From the NCBI GenBank assembly GCA_024734495.1, contig JALMQS010000905.1, positions 62,001 through 126,000 on the forward strand: a stretch of DNA of 64,000 nt, given 5' to 3'. The DNA is from Forficula auricularia. Its lineage: Eukaryota; Arthropoda; Insecta; Dermaptera; Forficulidae. Numbering within the stretch: the stretch's first letter is position 1; each line of letters opens with the position of its first letter. Below are positions 22,161 to 33,189 of the stretch, in pieces. The notes below the pieces were generated by a model that made no database searches, had not been told where the DNA came from, and saw only the letters and a list, made by a program, of their open reading frames with translations. The translations under genes and the position numbers were made by a program.

Positions 22161-22368
22161 AAATAATAATAAAAAAATTAATTTAATTTGTAATTTGTAA
22201 TGTTTCAAGTAAGTAGAGTAAAAAATAAATTTTACTTCATTTATATTTTTTTTAATCTTTTTTTTAATAAACCATTAATTAATCTCCAAACAATGTGGCT
22301 CGCTTTGAAACAGTTTTATAAATTTGCGGCTCCCAAAGTTAAGGTTAGTGGCCACCCCTGCTCTATAC

Positions 22369-23261
22369 GAAAGAACCTGCCCCCTTCGCTTAATAAAATC
22401 ATAAAGGGGGCTTATGCTAAATTTGGTATAAATCGATAAAAGGGTCTATATGACTTAAATATTTATAGTAGGTATGAGAGGCGTGCGGTCCATGGATGCT
22501 GTGGATACGGCGCATCCCTAAAATTTCAAAAAAATTAGATTATTTTCATAACTTGTTATAAAAAAAATCTAAAGTTAAATTTGAAAAATTACGAAAAATT
22601 CTATAAAGACCATATTTTATGAAATTTTCAAAAAAAAAAAAAAATGAAGAATAATTTTTTTTTAAAAATTAAGGGTGCTTTTAGGGACAGCATCCTCTGA
22701 TTGAAAAGTCACTGGCCGACACTGTTTTTGTGACCCCCCCCCCCCCCCCAATTTTGAACCATGAAAAAAATACATACTCTCTTTTTCATCTAAAGACCTT
22801 GTTTTAGAAAATTTCAATTTTTTTTTTTTTTTAGTTGGAAAATTTTATAATTTTAATTTTTTAAAACCCTCCTCCCTTAATTTTTGATTAGATTTCAATA
22901 AAAATCTAATCAGCTCTTAATCTCTATAATATAAAGAATCTACATAAAAAATTTCCTTTTTATATTCAAACTTAATTTTTGAACTAGAGTGTACACAAAA
23001 TTTGATAAAGTACTAACACGACATTTTGACAAAATAATTAATATCTCATAAAATATAATTTTTTCAATGTCCACTCATAAGGGCTTTTTTGTAGACCAAA
23101 CTGCCATGAATAGGTTCAATTTTTTTTTATCAAAATATTTTCATTCGTTTTTGAGATATTTTGAAAAAACGACACTTTTTTCATCCAATACTTGACCCTA
23201 CCCTGTATATGGTAAAAAGTAAAAATCTAACTATTCTCTTTTAATCTAAAATCAAAAATCA
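22369..23261. other. Repeat debris with poly-C run, no gene
   Basis: GGATGCTGTGGATACGGCGC near 22493 and GGGTGCTTTTAGGGACAGCA near 22673 could be worn inverted ends of a short element. A 17-nt C run follows at about 22733. The remainder is AT-rich. Confidence 0.35.
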
Positions 23262-23955
23262 TTCATTTTTTTTAATAATCAATCAAGAAATTGAAATTTG
23301 ATTAAACCTAATTAAATTTATAGAAAAAATGAAATTAATTAATTTAAATTTTAAGCCAGGCCATTGTTACTTCGACAATATAAAGAAAGGTAAATAAACA
23401 AGAGAACAACAATTAAATGAATTGTATAATAATCAATGAAATGTAAACAAGACAATCAATTAATTAATCCAAAATGGTGTTAAGTAAAAATTAATTTTTT
23501 TCAGTAATCTGTCAAGAAATTTAATTTTGATTAAACCTAATTAAATTTATATAAAATGAAACTAATTAATTTAAATTTTAAGACATCTCATTGTTACTTC
23601 TACAATATAAAAAAAGGTAAATAAGCGAACAACAATTAAATGAATTGTATAATAATCAATGAAATGTAAACAAGACAATCAATTAATTAATCAAAAATGG
23701 TGCTAAGTAAAAATTAATTTTTTTCAGTAATCAGTCAAAAAATTTAATTTTGATTAAACCTAATTAAATTTATATGAAATGAAATTGATTCATTTAAATT
23801 TTAAACCAGGCCATTGTTATTTCAACAATATAAACAAGGTAAATAAATAAGAGAACAACAATTAAAATAATAATAATAATAACCAATAAAATGTAAACAA
23901 AAAATCAATCAATTAATAAAGTATGGTGTAAAGTAAAATTTAATTACTACAAGAG
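23262..23955 (+). repeat. Three tandem copies of a ~230-bp unit
   Basis: Each unit contains TTGATTAAACCTAATTAAAT, CCATTGTTACTTC.ACAATA, and GAGAACAACAATTAAATGAA. A single copy lies inverted at 43795-44100, so the unit is a dispersed repeat locally amplified. Confidence 0.88.
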
Positions 23956-25030
23956 TAGCTGATGAGTTTATATGTGGGAGTCGAACCCTGACCCTCCCCT
24001 TAATCGCCTTCAAACTTAAATATATAAATAATAATAATAATAATTCTTTGATTCGCTGCCCCACCCTCGGCCATTTTTTCTTCATCTGATCTCATCCACA
24101 GCATCTGCATCATCATAAGATATAAATCGCACACAAAGTGCGTTTCCCATTAAATCGATTTATTTTTATATTTCGCTAAAAATAAAAATTCGCCTTCTTT
24201 TTTTCATCAACTAACTTTGCGCTGCACGCGCGAATTTTTATTTTTATTTTAATGTCCAAGTGGTTTGGAGGAGAGATGGGGGATAGATATAAATTTAGAG
24301 TGGACTGCTATATATATAAATAAACATGATGATGACAACTTTTCGAATCATTAAATTAAAAACATGTTCAGAATATAATTAATACCCAAAAAGCATACAC
24401 GACATATTTATTTAGTAGAGGTAATGAAAAAATAAAATAATAAAAAAAAGATTTATTAATCATAATAATAATAATAATAATAAATAATTAAACAGTAAAA
24501 TTTTATTTAACATTTAATATTTTGTTCATTTGACATTTATTTTAAATTAGAAAATTAGTAGACCTTAATTATTTTTATTTTAATTATATTTATTATTAAA
24601 GAAAGTTAATTAAATAATAAATAGTTTATTTAATTACATTATTACGACACAATCTATAAATCTCATTTGATTAATTCTTGTAAATAAATAAAATTGTTTT
24701 CTCGAAAACGGCTCCTAAAATTTCGATGAAAATCATGGATTAGTGAGTTTTTATTTGCCCTTCTTCAGTTAATTAGGAGTTATACACAAAATGCGGTACA
24801 CATATGTGATCGAACCAAGCCCCCAAGACTTATCTCTTATTTCACCTCTATTGAGTCATTTCCTTTTTATTGTAACAAAAAAATTCAAACAGATACGTCG
24901 ATAAAGAAGTTTCACTTCAAAAAACTAATTGTTTTAATTTTATAGAATAAAAAATAATCCAAAATTTATTTCAAAATATACCTATATAGTATGTCCAGGT
25001 TTAAATTTTGAAGAAAAAAAAATATATTGA
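23956..25030. other. AT-rich DNA with a possible regulatory patch at 24050-24300
   Basis: 24050-24300 is less repetitive and has CCCATTAAATCGATTTATTT (homeodomain-type cores), GCACGCGCGAA and a run of CATC. The stretch at 24790-24930 (TCTTATTTCACCTCTATTGA ... CAGATACGTCGATAAAGAAG) recurs at about 37888-37985, so it is a dispersed repeat. No frames with recognisable domains. Confidence 0.35.
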
Positions 25031-25690
25031 TTTTATATTTTTAATTAAAATAATTAATAAACAATTGTTTAAATAAAAATGAATCATGTGGTTGAATCAA
25101 AACAAAACAAGTGGTTTTTCAAATAAACAATAATTAAAAACAAATAACGAAATTACCCAATTATACACTCGGTCATTCAAATAGGTATAGGTATTAGGTA
25201 TATTATTATGTTTAATATATAATTTTTTCTTCTCTTTTTTTTATCTCGAGATAATTGTTTAATTTTTTTCCAAAATAATATTGCACGGTTAGTAATTAAT
25301 CAACTGACCATTTAAATAAATAATAATAAAATTTAATTATTTATCTAGCATCTTAATTAGATTTAGATTAAATTTTTTAATTAAAGTAATTAATAAACAA
25401 GTGTTTGAATAAAAATGAATCATGTGGTCGAATCAAAACAAAAGAAGTGAGTGTTCAAATGAACACAATAATTAAAAACAAATAATAAAATTTCCCAGCT
25501 ATGCTCGGTCTTCCAAGTATATAAGTACTATATTATTATGTTTAATATATAAGCTTTTTCCAAATATTTTATCTCGAGATAATTGTTTAATTTTTTTCCA
25601 AAATAATATTGCACGGTTAGTAATTAATCAACTGACCATTTAAATAAATAATAATAATATTTAATTATTTATCTAGCATCTTAATTATAT
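25031..25690 (+). repeat. ~330-bp tandem duplication
   Basis: TTTTTAATTAAAATAATTAA ... TTATTTATCTAGCATCTTAA at 25031-25362 is repeated at 25363-25687 with few differences, including ATAATATTGCACGGTTAGTA in both. No coding content. Confidence 0.9.
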
Positions 25691-26619
25691 ACCTTTGATG
25701 AACGCATGTAATTTTATTGATAAAGCGATTGCAAACGTTTTCAAAAAGTTTATATAGCTGCATTACGGGTATTAAAAGACGTGTCTAAATAAACGTGTGT
25801 GTGTGTGTGTGTGTGATAAAGACGAGGAAAAATAAGAAATAATGACGATAATTCGAATAAAAATAGATAAAGTAACATTGTCCAAAAGCAAAAAAATGTA
25901 ATTTTTTGGCAGTTTTTTGTTTATAACTCAAAAACCATCAACTTTTCGTAAATAAACTTCCTATTCAAAATAAAAGTTCATAAAATTTCCTACAAATTTA
26001 AATATTTACGTTTTTTTTCTCCTACTAACCGTTCGGGCTCAAGCGATAGTTGAAAATTGGCGTATTTTTTCGGTTTCGCACTTTTTTCGGTTTTTCCCAT
26101 TTTGACCATGAAAAAAAACGTTTTCGACAATAACCATTCTATACATTTTTAAACTAAATTAAATTTGATACAATTCAAATAAACTTTCATCATAATTCGA
26201 TAATGGTAACCCGTGCCGCAATGAGGTTAAATTTTTAAAAAACTGCAATTTTCTGGAAAAAATTGCAGTTTTTCCTTCATAAAATGAAAACCAATCAAGG
26301 TAGAAACTTGATTTCTATCTCATTCTCTAGGAAATTTTGTTGACTTGAACGTTTACTTGGACCACTTTTTTGATAAAACTCTTAGATTTATAGATATCCA
26401 GAATTATCCATGACAGGAAATGATCAGTTTTTTCAGAAAATTGCACTTTTTTCTTTATAATTTGAAAACTACTTATCCTAGAAACTTGATTTTTGTCTCA
26501 TTCTCTAGGAAATTTTATTTTTTTGTAGGTTTACTATTACTATTATTTAGTTTACCAAATTACAATGACACACTAATAGGGTACCGTTATATTTTAAAAC
26601 GGAACCTTAAAAAAGAAAA
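25691..26619. other. (GT)n microsatellite and unclassified repeat
   Basis: A (GT)n run lies at 25796-25816. From about 25880 to 26612 the sequence reads as a worn dispersed element whose right end GTTATATTTTAAAACGGAAC matches the element at 4086-4818. GAAACTTGATTTCTATCTCATTC and a near copy occur at 26308 and 26485. Confidence 0.4.
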
Positions 26620-26990
26620 TGAAATCGTAATAAAGGGGTTGAAACCCTTCACCTTGACCCATCCCTTCGTTTCTATTTTCACGCCTGTCGTCGTCGTTGA
26701 AATTTGTCCCTGAATTGTTCTTGTGCTGATTCGATTGCCCCGGTTATTACTTGACAATAGGCGTGAGGGGTGAGGGTGGAAACTGCCCTTGGGAATATTA
26801 CTAGTAGTAGCAGTAGAGGATGACGTAACTTTTGGCCTTTGTCCTCTATTCCGTTGGGGTTGGTTACCTCACTCAATTAGATCAACCTTCAACCCCCCCC
26901 CCCCACCCCGCAAAAAAAATCCGTCCCTCTGTCCTACAAACCCTAGAAGCTATTTTATTATTTATTTTAATCAGGAATTAATTTATTAAA
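26620..26990. other. Short GC-richer island
   Basis: Less repetitive DNA with ACGCCTGTCGTCGTCGTTG, GTAGTAGCAGTAGAGG and GATGACGTAAC, then a C run at 26893. Overlapping frames on both strands lack domains. Single-copy host DNA is the simplest reading. Confidence 0.3.
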
Positions 26991-27789
26991 AAAAAAAGGA
27001 ACCGAAACGCTTGGCAAAAAATTAGAGTTAATTCGTATTCTTCACCATCCCTATTTCTGGATTGGGTAAAAAAAAGAACCAAAACGTCGTTATCGCCGGA
27101 AATTAAGCCCAATTTCTAACTATATATCTATATAGATTACTAGTATGTATTTGAGATATAGAATAAAAAAATCTATTTAAAATGCATTTACTATTAATAA
27201 TAATAATAATACAAATTATAAATAATACTTGATTAATTTATTCTTAATTATTATATCGATTGTCTTTACTTCAGATTTTTCTCAAAGTTCAAAAATGCAA
27301 TATTATTTAAATTTGAATATTTTGAGGTTTTACAAGTTGGTCATAGTGTTGTGGTCTAATTAGTGTTCAAAAATTGAAAACCAAAATTTAGCCTTTTATT
27401 CGTCAATTTTAAGATTTGAACCTGCACTTGAAATCAACTACAGAAATAAGTGTCGAAATGTCGTGCAATCTGATAAGTTTATTTAATTAAAATGTGTAAT
27501 CTATCCGAAACATCTATTCTGATAAACAACTTAACCAGCCAATCAACCAAATTTTCAAAGAAAAAACTACCAGATATGTAATTATTTCGAAAAATAATTA
27601 ATTTGATTGTTGAAAGAATTGTTTATGTCATTAACACCTAATTATTATATTAATTTAAAATTTAAATTGTTTTGTTAACAATGTAAATAAAATAATAATA
27701 TTGTTGAAACGATTTAATTTGAGGGGAATAATTATTTATCATCTGCTTGATACAAATATAAACATATATCTAGATATAGATTATTTATT
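26991..27789. other. AT-rich DNA, nothing recognised
   Basis: Short motif AAAAAAGGAACCGAAACGCT and AAAAAGAACCAAAACGTCG are a loose pair at 26991 and 27070. No gene. Confidence 0.35.
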
Positions 27790-27840
27790 TATTAGAGAAT
27801 CTAGTTTCGAAGGTGTGATCTTCATCATCAGTATTTTTAT
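27790..27840 (-). ncRNA. Hammerhead-like ribozyme motif (degenerate)
   Basis: On the minus strand: CTGATGA (27825-27831), stem II GAAG...CTTC, GAAAC (27804-27808), then TAGATTCTC where an intact relative at 35430-35490 has TATAGTCTC. The expected GUC is replaced by UUC. Head-to-head partner at 28000-28045. Confidence 0.5.
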
Positions 27841-27999
27841 TTATAAATATTTTATCTACTGTTTCTCATGCATGATATAGGCACACCCGTTTTATAAAAG
27901 GACCAGATTACTATTATTACAAATGTGAAATATACCTAGGTACATCCATTCAAGTATTTCAACCAAATGAGAAATAACAGATACGTATTTCTAATTAAA
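27841..27999. other. Spacer between head-to-head hammerhead motifs
   Basis: AT-rich; includes GCATGATATAGGCACACCCG. The two flanking motifs form inverted arms (27791-27835 and 28003-28043). Confidence 0.4.
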
Positions 28000-28045
28000 T
28001 ATACTGATGATGAAGGTTAAAACTTTGAAACTAGACTCTCTAATA
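28000..28045 (+). ncRNA. Hammerhead-like ribozyme motif (degenerate)
   Basis: CTGATGA at 28004-28010, AAGGU/ACUUU as stem II, GAAAC at 28027-28031, then TAGACTCTC (CUC in place of GUC; still NUH-compatible). Inverted relative to 27790-27840. Confidence 0.5.
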
Positions 28046-28083
28046 CCAGATTTAATTAATATTCTTTTAATTGATTCTTTATA

Positions 28084-29108
28084 CAAGGTGGTGCATAAAG
28101 ATCTACCACATTTTGAAATAAACTGCAACGGATCGTTGCTAAACTTTATCCAATGAACTATCGTAGTCTAGGGTAAAGTACTTTAAAATATAATTTAACA
28201 AAAATGTTGTGGTCCTCAAGGTACTCAATTACAATATTAAATTTCATCAAATTTGGTTAAGTTATTTTCAAGATATTTAGAAAAAACTAAAACGTACCGA
28301 AATAAACTACTAATGTTTGTGGGCCGATATGTACCAAAAACTAATCAGCGCTTCATTTTGTTAAAATAATGTTAGATTTTCATTTTCATTTCAATTGGTG
28401 CAACGGTGTGGAAAAAATCGTGGACGAAACAAACGATAACATCCATCCATCCATCAGCACGCACTTCCAAAAAAAAAATGGCACTTTTTGGTCTCTCGAC
28501 GTGATTCCAGGTAACTTTTGGCAAAACCGCCACATGCTAAAATTCAATCTAATTGAATACTACAATTTGTGACCTTAATTGAGTCCATAGGTTCCGTAGT
28601 CTTTACCTGAGGACCCTTTGAAGTCCCGCTTGCTGCCAGACCGATTACAATACTTTACCCATGCTTCGCATTGGATAAAGTAAAAGGGTATTAAAAAAAT
28701 GAAAAAATTTTACTAGAAAAAAATTGAATATATAGTATTTTTGAAAAGAAGATAAAATAATGTTTTTTTAATGTGTGTTAAACATATATCAGACAAAAAA
28801 AAAGGGGGGGGGGTCAAAAATGAAAATTCTCGCCCTTTCAACCAAACTATGTATACACAATTTGGTTAGTTTTTGTTGCATTTCTAACCTTCTGCTGGTC
28901 CACAGAATATGTATACAAAATTTGGTTGAGTTTGGTCAAAAAGGCTAGAATTTTCATTTTTGCCCCCCCTCCCTTTTTTGTCTGATGTTTAAAAAAAAAT
29001 TATTTTACCTTCTTTTCAAAAATACTATATATTCAATTTTTTTCTAGTTAAATTTTTTCATTTTTTTGTACCTTTTCAAAATGTGGTAGATCTTTATGGC
29101 CCACCCTG
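28084..29108. mobile_element. TA-flanked fold-back MITE (CAGGGTG family), copy 2, split by element X
   Basis: Ends CAAGGTGGTGCATAAAGATC and GATCTTTATGGCCCACCCTG with TA on each side (28082-28083, 29109-29110). Subterminal CTACCACATTTTGAAA and CAAAATGTGGTAG match. Element X copy C sits at 28117-28684. The interior has the CAAATTTTGTATAC-type segments and G/C runs of copy 1. Confidence 0.82.
28117..28684 (+). repeat. Dispersed element X, copy C
   Basis: From AAATAAACTGCAACGGATCG to GCATTGGATAAAGTAAA. Uninterrupted TA-MITE copy 1 shows the joined sequence around CATTTTGAAGAGGTATAAAA, so the insertion point is visible and element X is younger than this MITE copy. Confidence 0.82.
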
Positions 29109-29110
29109 TA

Positions 29111-29580
29111 TAATAAGTGGAATAGTTAGTGACCCTCCTACCCTTATAAATACATTTATCTTAAAAGAAAAACTTAAAATAATTAATTAATTATAAGAAT
29201 AAAGAATTTGAAAAACAATTTACTGAGCCAATTAATTGTTAATTAATTATTGGAATATGTATAATAATGAAAAATAAGTAAATATTTATAAAAATAAACT
29301 AATTATTGCAATTTTTCAACAATACAAGATTTAATTAATAGTCTTTCAAATGATTCTTTATATTATAACTTGAATAGTTGGTGACATACCTACTACTATT
29401 ATAAGTATATTTATCTTAAAAAAAATTTAATTAATTTTTTAACCAGTTAATTAATTATAACAATAAAGGGTTTGAAAAAATATTACGCTAAGCCAGTTAA
29501 TTGTTAATTAATTATTGAAAAATGTATAATAATTAAAAACGAGTAGAAATTTAATTTTTTTTTATAAATCTCGTAAATAG
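29111..29580 (+). repeat. Tandem pair of dispersed repeat Y (~235 bp)
   Basis: Two copies with TATTTATCTTAAAA, TAAAGA(A/G)TTTGAAAAA, and CCAATTAATTGTTAATTAAT. Further copies: 30330-30480 in the same direction, 31635-31790 and 32095-32290 reversed. Confidence 0.78.
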
Positions 29581-30240
29581 GGGTGGAAGTGTTCCTACCT
29601 GTAGGGTGATTGATAGATTAGGTTGTTGGTCGATGCTCAGCAGATGGGGTGGCGATCGCCACACTGTCCCTCACTCACTCACTACGCACTGAGTCTGTCT
29701 GTCTGTCTGTCTAGTTGGTCCGTTGGGCTCTAGTTGACACACACACGGACACACACCGTCTAAATGTCCACCACCCACCCACTTTGGCCCGCCACCCCCA
29801 AGCTGGTCTTTGACGCAATTAGAGGCTTGGAGGCCTCCTCACCTCCAGGGCGTAAGTGGCGCGCCTTGGGTGACAATGGCCATTTGGCGCTATTGTGGCC
29901 CCCAGGGTCCATTAACCCCTCCAGGGCTGGGGGTGGTAATTAGATCGCCACTGATTGAACCATTGTGAGACGGGGCAGCGTCAATGCCGGCTAATGAGAC
30001 AGCAGCGGCCGTCTTCCTTCATCAGCGACTGAAGAAGAAAAACACATCGACTCATCAAAAATCAGATAGACAGACACCCTCCCGCCCTTCGACATTCAGC
30101 CCTTCAGCTAAATTAACAAATAAAACGGAAATTTCATTGGCTCAACGAGAACAAACATTATTCATTCCAATTTCGGGACTTAGCTTTAAGAATTTCTCAC
30201 GTTTTGAGATATCGTATCAGTACACGATTTGAAAAGTTTT
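29581..30240. other. GC-rich single-copy island, candidate regulatory or exonic DNA
   Basis: Marked GC rise with (CTGT)n near 29695, CA runs, GACAATGGCCATTTGGCGC (SOX-like ACAATGG), GGTAATTAGATCGCC (homeodomain-like) and CCATTGTGAG. An ATG frame at 29984-30232 (82 codons, start MPANETAAAVFLHQRLKK) is open but has no domain and no splice evidence. It could equally be chance. Confidence 0.35.
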
Positions 30241-30329
30241 ATCTAGTTAATCCTGACAATATGTATACGATGTAAAATTTATTTGGAAAAGATACTACTA
30301 TTTTAAATGCTTAAAGCAGCTCAAAATAA

Positions 30330-30480
30330 TATTTAAATTAAAAGAAAAAATAAATTATTAATTAATTATAACAATAAAGAGTCTGTTAAACAATTAATTA
30401 AGCCAGTTAATTGTTAATTAATTATTGAAAAATGTATAATAATTAAAAACCAGTACAAACTAATTATAGTCTCATAAAAA
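30330..30480 (+). repeat. Dispersed repeat Y, single copy
   Basis: Matches the unit at 29111-29580 (GCCAGTTAATTGTTAATTAA, AATGTATAATAATTAAAAAC). Confidence 0.75.
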
Positions 30481-30515
30481 TTTCATTATTTTTACCCTTA
30501 TGAAAAGGGTATAAA

Positions 30516-30671
30516 CGAGGGGTGAACCGCGATTGGAATTAGGTGTACACCGTCTTTGGAATTAGTTTGGAATTCATTAGATAATCTATTGTAATCTGTC
30601 GTCTTCTACTTGGAAATGAAAGTGGAAGTGGAAGTAGGTGTGCACAATTTTAGGTCGCGGTTCACTCCTCG
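30516..30671. mobile_element. hAT-like MITE (GAGGGGTGAACCGCGA family), copy 1, 156 bp
   Basis: Ends CGAGGGGTGAACCGCGA and TCGCGGTTCACTCCTCG are inverted. Flanks GGTATAAA (30508-30515) and GGTATTGT (30672-30679) look like a worn 8-bp duplication. A second copy at 46515-46641 has a perfect 8-bp duplication. Interior repeats of GGAAGTGGAAGTAGGTGT type. Confidence 0.78.
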
Positions 30672-30717
30672 GGTATTGTTAACTGGAAATTGCAGATACG
30701 CCAACTGGTGATGAAAG

Positions 30718-30855
30718 CTTAAACTCACTCAATTGGGTCTTTTGACAGCTAATTTAAAAGACATATAAACAAAAACTAAACCTATAAATTAATATTCTTT
30801 AATTATACATTTGACATTTGTGACAGCGACCCAATTGCGTTAGTTTCAATTTCTA
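30718..30855. repeat. Short hairpin element
   Basis: AACTCACTCAATTGGGTC is inverted relative to GACCCAATTGCGTTAGTT. Inner TTTGACAG / TTTGTGACAG add to the stem. Probably a small MITE; no target duplication identified. Confidence 0.6.
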
Positions 30856-31084
30856 CCATATGGCGGCAACACTGTACTTAGCATTTATCAAATAGGTTTA
30901 TTTGTATTATATACATGGGACAACCTGAATGTTTTCTATTTATAAATTATTTGAATTAAACTTTCTCACCCAAAATATATGCTGATCAAAAAAACCTACC
31001 AAATTTTGAAAAAACCTTCCCACTTTCCTTTAAATAATTACCTATTTAAAAAAAAAATATATATACATTTTACCACTATGGGTG
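30856..31084. other. Spacer, nothing recognised
   Basis: AT-rich with ATATGGCGGCAACACTG near 30858, of a kind seen flanking small MITEs. Confidence 0.35.
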
Positions 31085-31634
31085 GGCTAACTTAAAAAAA
31101 AACTACAAAATCGGAGTGTTAAAACGGAGTTAATTGGATGCCTAGCTGTGCCCTTTCCCATCTCGAATATCTGAAGGGTTGTAGAGGGATAGTGGGGGCG
31201 GATAGTGTGCGGGTGTTGGTGGGGCAGGGGTGGGAGGCAAAGGGGGCGGGGGTGTCGCGTGCCCCGTCCGTCTCTCTTAAATCCCGAGGCGGAGAAGTTG
31301 GCTGAAGAAAAACCAGGCTGCACCGGCTAATCAAGCCTCTAACCTGTAATTTCACGCCCCCCTCACCCCCTCTACCCCTCTACCCCCCTTCCCCTCCACC
31401 AAACGTTTCGCTTTCCTCTTTGGCTACCGCTCTCTCGGTCTCCTACGGCTCTTTAACTTTAACTAGTTACCTACCACCTACCTACCTTTATAATACCTAC
31501 CTACCCACCTACCTCGAACTTCAATTACGATAACCAATACACAATAAAATAAAATCACCTTCAGTTCAGTTTACTTACCTATTATGCACTTATTTCTTTA
31601 TAAAGAAATTCATATTACACTAGCTGCGAGAACG
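31085..31634. other. GC-rich island, no proven gene
   Basis: 31120-31450 is GC-rich and pyrimidine/purine skewed (runs of CCCCTC, GGGGGCGG). Frames on both strands (for example 31119-31355 minus) are low-complexity P/R-rich. CTACCTAC repeats occupy 31465-31515. Likely single-copy host DNA. Confidence 0.35.
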
Positions 31635-32295
31635 CCTTCATTATTATACATTTGTCAATAATTAATTAACAATTAATTAGTTTAATTAATTGTTTTTCCG
31701 ATTCTTTATTGTTATAATTAATTAATAATCAGTTTAATTTTTTCTTTTAAGATAAATATATTTATATGAGCCTCTTTAAACCTTTGAAAAAATAATATCT
31801 TTTTCATATTAATTGAATATTTTGTACACAATTCTACATATTGCCACAGAATTAGCTAAATAAAGATTTTCGAATTGTGTACAAAATCACACAAAATCAA
31901 TATATATTCTTCGCAAATGAAATAATGCAAGTACAATTATAGAAAAGAAAGTGTAATTTAAAATCATTTTTTCAAACATTAATGATAAACCAAATTTCCA
32001 CATATACATATATTTACAAAATTTTAGAATTTTCATTTTATACCTAATAGTTTGCATAATGGTAAAAATAATGACATTTTTATGAGGCTCTATATATAAT
32101 TAATTTGTACTGATTTTTAATTATTATACATTTTTCAATAATTAATTAACAATTAATTGTTTATCAGACTCTTTATTGTTATAATTAATTAATAAGTTAA
32201 AAACATTAATTAATTTTTTTCTTTTAAGATAAATATATTTTTGAACTGCTTTAAGCATTTGAAATACAATTATTTTGTACATATACTAATTTTTA
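31635..32295 (-). repeat. Two reversed copies of dispersed repeat Y
   Basis: ATTAATTAACAATTAATT(A/G)... and TTTTAAGATAAATATATTT at 31665-31765 and 32130-32240 are reverse complements of the Y unit. Between them, TTTTGTACACAATTC occurs in inverted form at 31820 and 31873. Confidence 0.72.
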
Positions 32296-32617
32296 AAACA
32301 TTATTGATGTACTAAATTTGCATATTTTTTTTTTTAATGATATTGATGTGAGAGAGAAGGTGCATCCCTTGAAGTCATGTATGGGCTGGCCCTTCCATTG
32401 TGAAAAGAACAGAGTAGAAGGAAAGAAGCCGGGATCACGAGCCGAATCTCAGAAAGTTAGATACAATCCAATTAGTTAAGTTTATTTACTTATATAATAT
32501 TAAAGAATCAATTAAAAGTCTATTAATTAAATCTGCTATTGTTGAAAAATTGCAACAATTAGTTTATTTTTATAAATATTTATATTGTTTAAAAAATAAT
32601 TAACAATTATATTTAAA
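32296..32617. other. Unclassified interval
   Basis: A GC-richer patch 32345-32465 (GAGAGAGAAGGTGCATCCCT ... GCCGGGATCACGAGCCG) is single-copy here and of unknown nature. The rest is AT-rich. Confidence 0.35.
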
Positions 32618-32838
32618 AGAACAATAATAGCTTATGCAAATAATTTCTATTTTTTGCCAACGTTTCGTCAACTTTGTTGACTTGCTCAGAGCTCAAATAA
32701 ATTAACTTCTTTGCATAATATTGATAAATTGACAAATATGCAAAGAAATTAATTTATTTGAGCCCTGAGGAAGTCAACAAAGTTGACGAAACGTTGGCAA
32801 AAAATGGAAATTATTTGCATAAGCTATTATTGTTCTTA
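32618..32838. repeat. Snap-back hairpin with hammerhead-like cores in both arms
   Basis: AAGAACAATAATAGCTTATG at the left pairs with its complement at 32818-32838. Arms of ~95 bp are almost perfect. Both arms contain CGTTTCGTCAACTTTGTTGAC or its complement. Confidence 0.88.
32760..32802 (+). ncRNA. Hammerhead-like ribozyme motif (candidate)
   Basis: CTGAGGA (32765-32771), a perfect 6-bp stem II GTCAAC/GTTGAC with an AAA loop, and GAAAC (32788-32792). The following GTTGGCA gives GCA where NUH is expected, so cleavage is doubtful. The left arm has the same core with CTGAGCA, breaking the box. Confidence 0.4.
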
Positions 32839-33189
32839 CATTTCCCTACAACAACTTTATTAATTTAATCAATGGACAGAAATAATCAAAAATTAAAAAT
32901 TATGAATCGATTTTTTTCCAACCTGCTTTATTAAATCTATGATTGAATTTTTCGGTTGTTTTGAATTGTTATCTTCAAGTTTCGTATTATTAGGCAGAGA
33001 ACTCCGCCCCATAGAACCACTTTATGCCCCAAATGGTCTTCCGTAATTTCGAATTCCCATATAAAACTGAATTTTACTTTAATTGTCTCTAAATATGGGG
33101 GGGGGGGGGGTGAAAAAATAAAAATTCTTCACCTTTCGACCAAATTCAACCAACTTTTGAAGACTATCAATGCAAATTAGATACATCAA
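32839..33189. other. AT-rich DNA with a poly-G run
   Basis: G run at 33100-33112 followed by CACCTTTCGACCAAATTCAACC, similar to internal segments of the TA-MITE at 20385. No gene. Confidence 0.4.

Larger units (their letters stand above)
20286..22360. mobile_element. hAT element, 2,075 bp, non-autonomous, with 8-bp target duplication
   Basis: Ends CAGAGGTGGCCAC and GTGGCCACCCCTG are inverted. The 8-bp duplication CTCTATAC lies at 20278-20285 and 22361-22368. Just inside the left end is GTGGCTCGCGAGCCGCATGC, a subterminal sequence well known from hAT families in animals, with a partner GTGGCTCGCTTTGAAAC near 22293. The interior holds no transposase. Instead it is packed with a TA-MITE, a snap-back hairpin and element X copy B. 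Confidence 0.9.

Noticed and set aside
23960..24010. tRNA gene suggested by GGTTCGACTCC on the minus strand near 23975
   Set aside because: A B-box-like string is present but there is no A box or cloverleaf around it.
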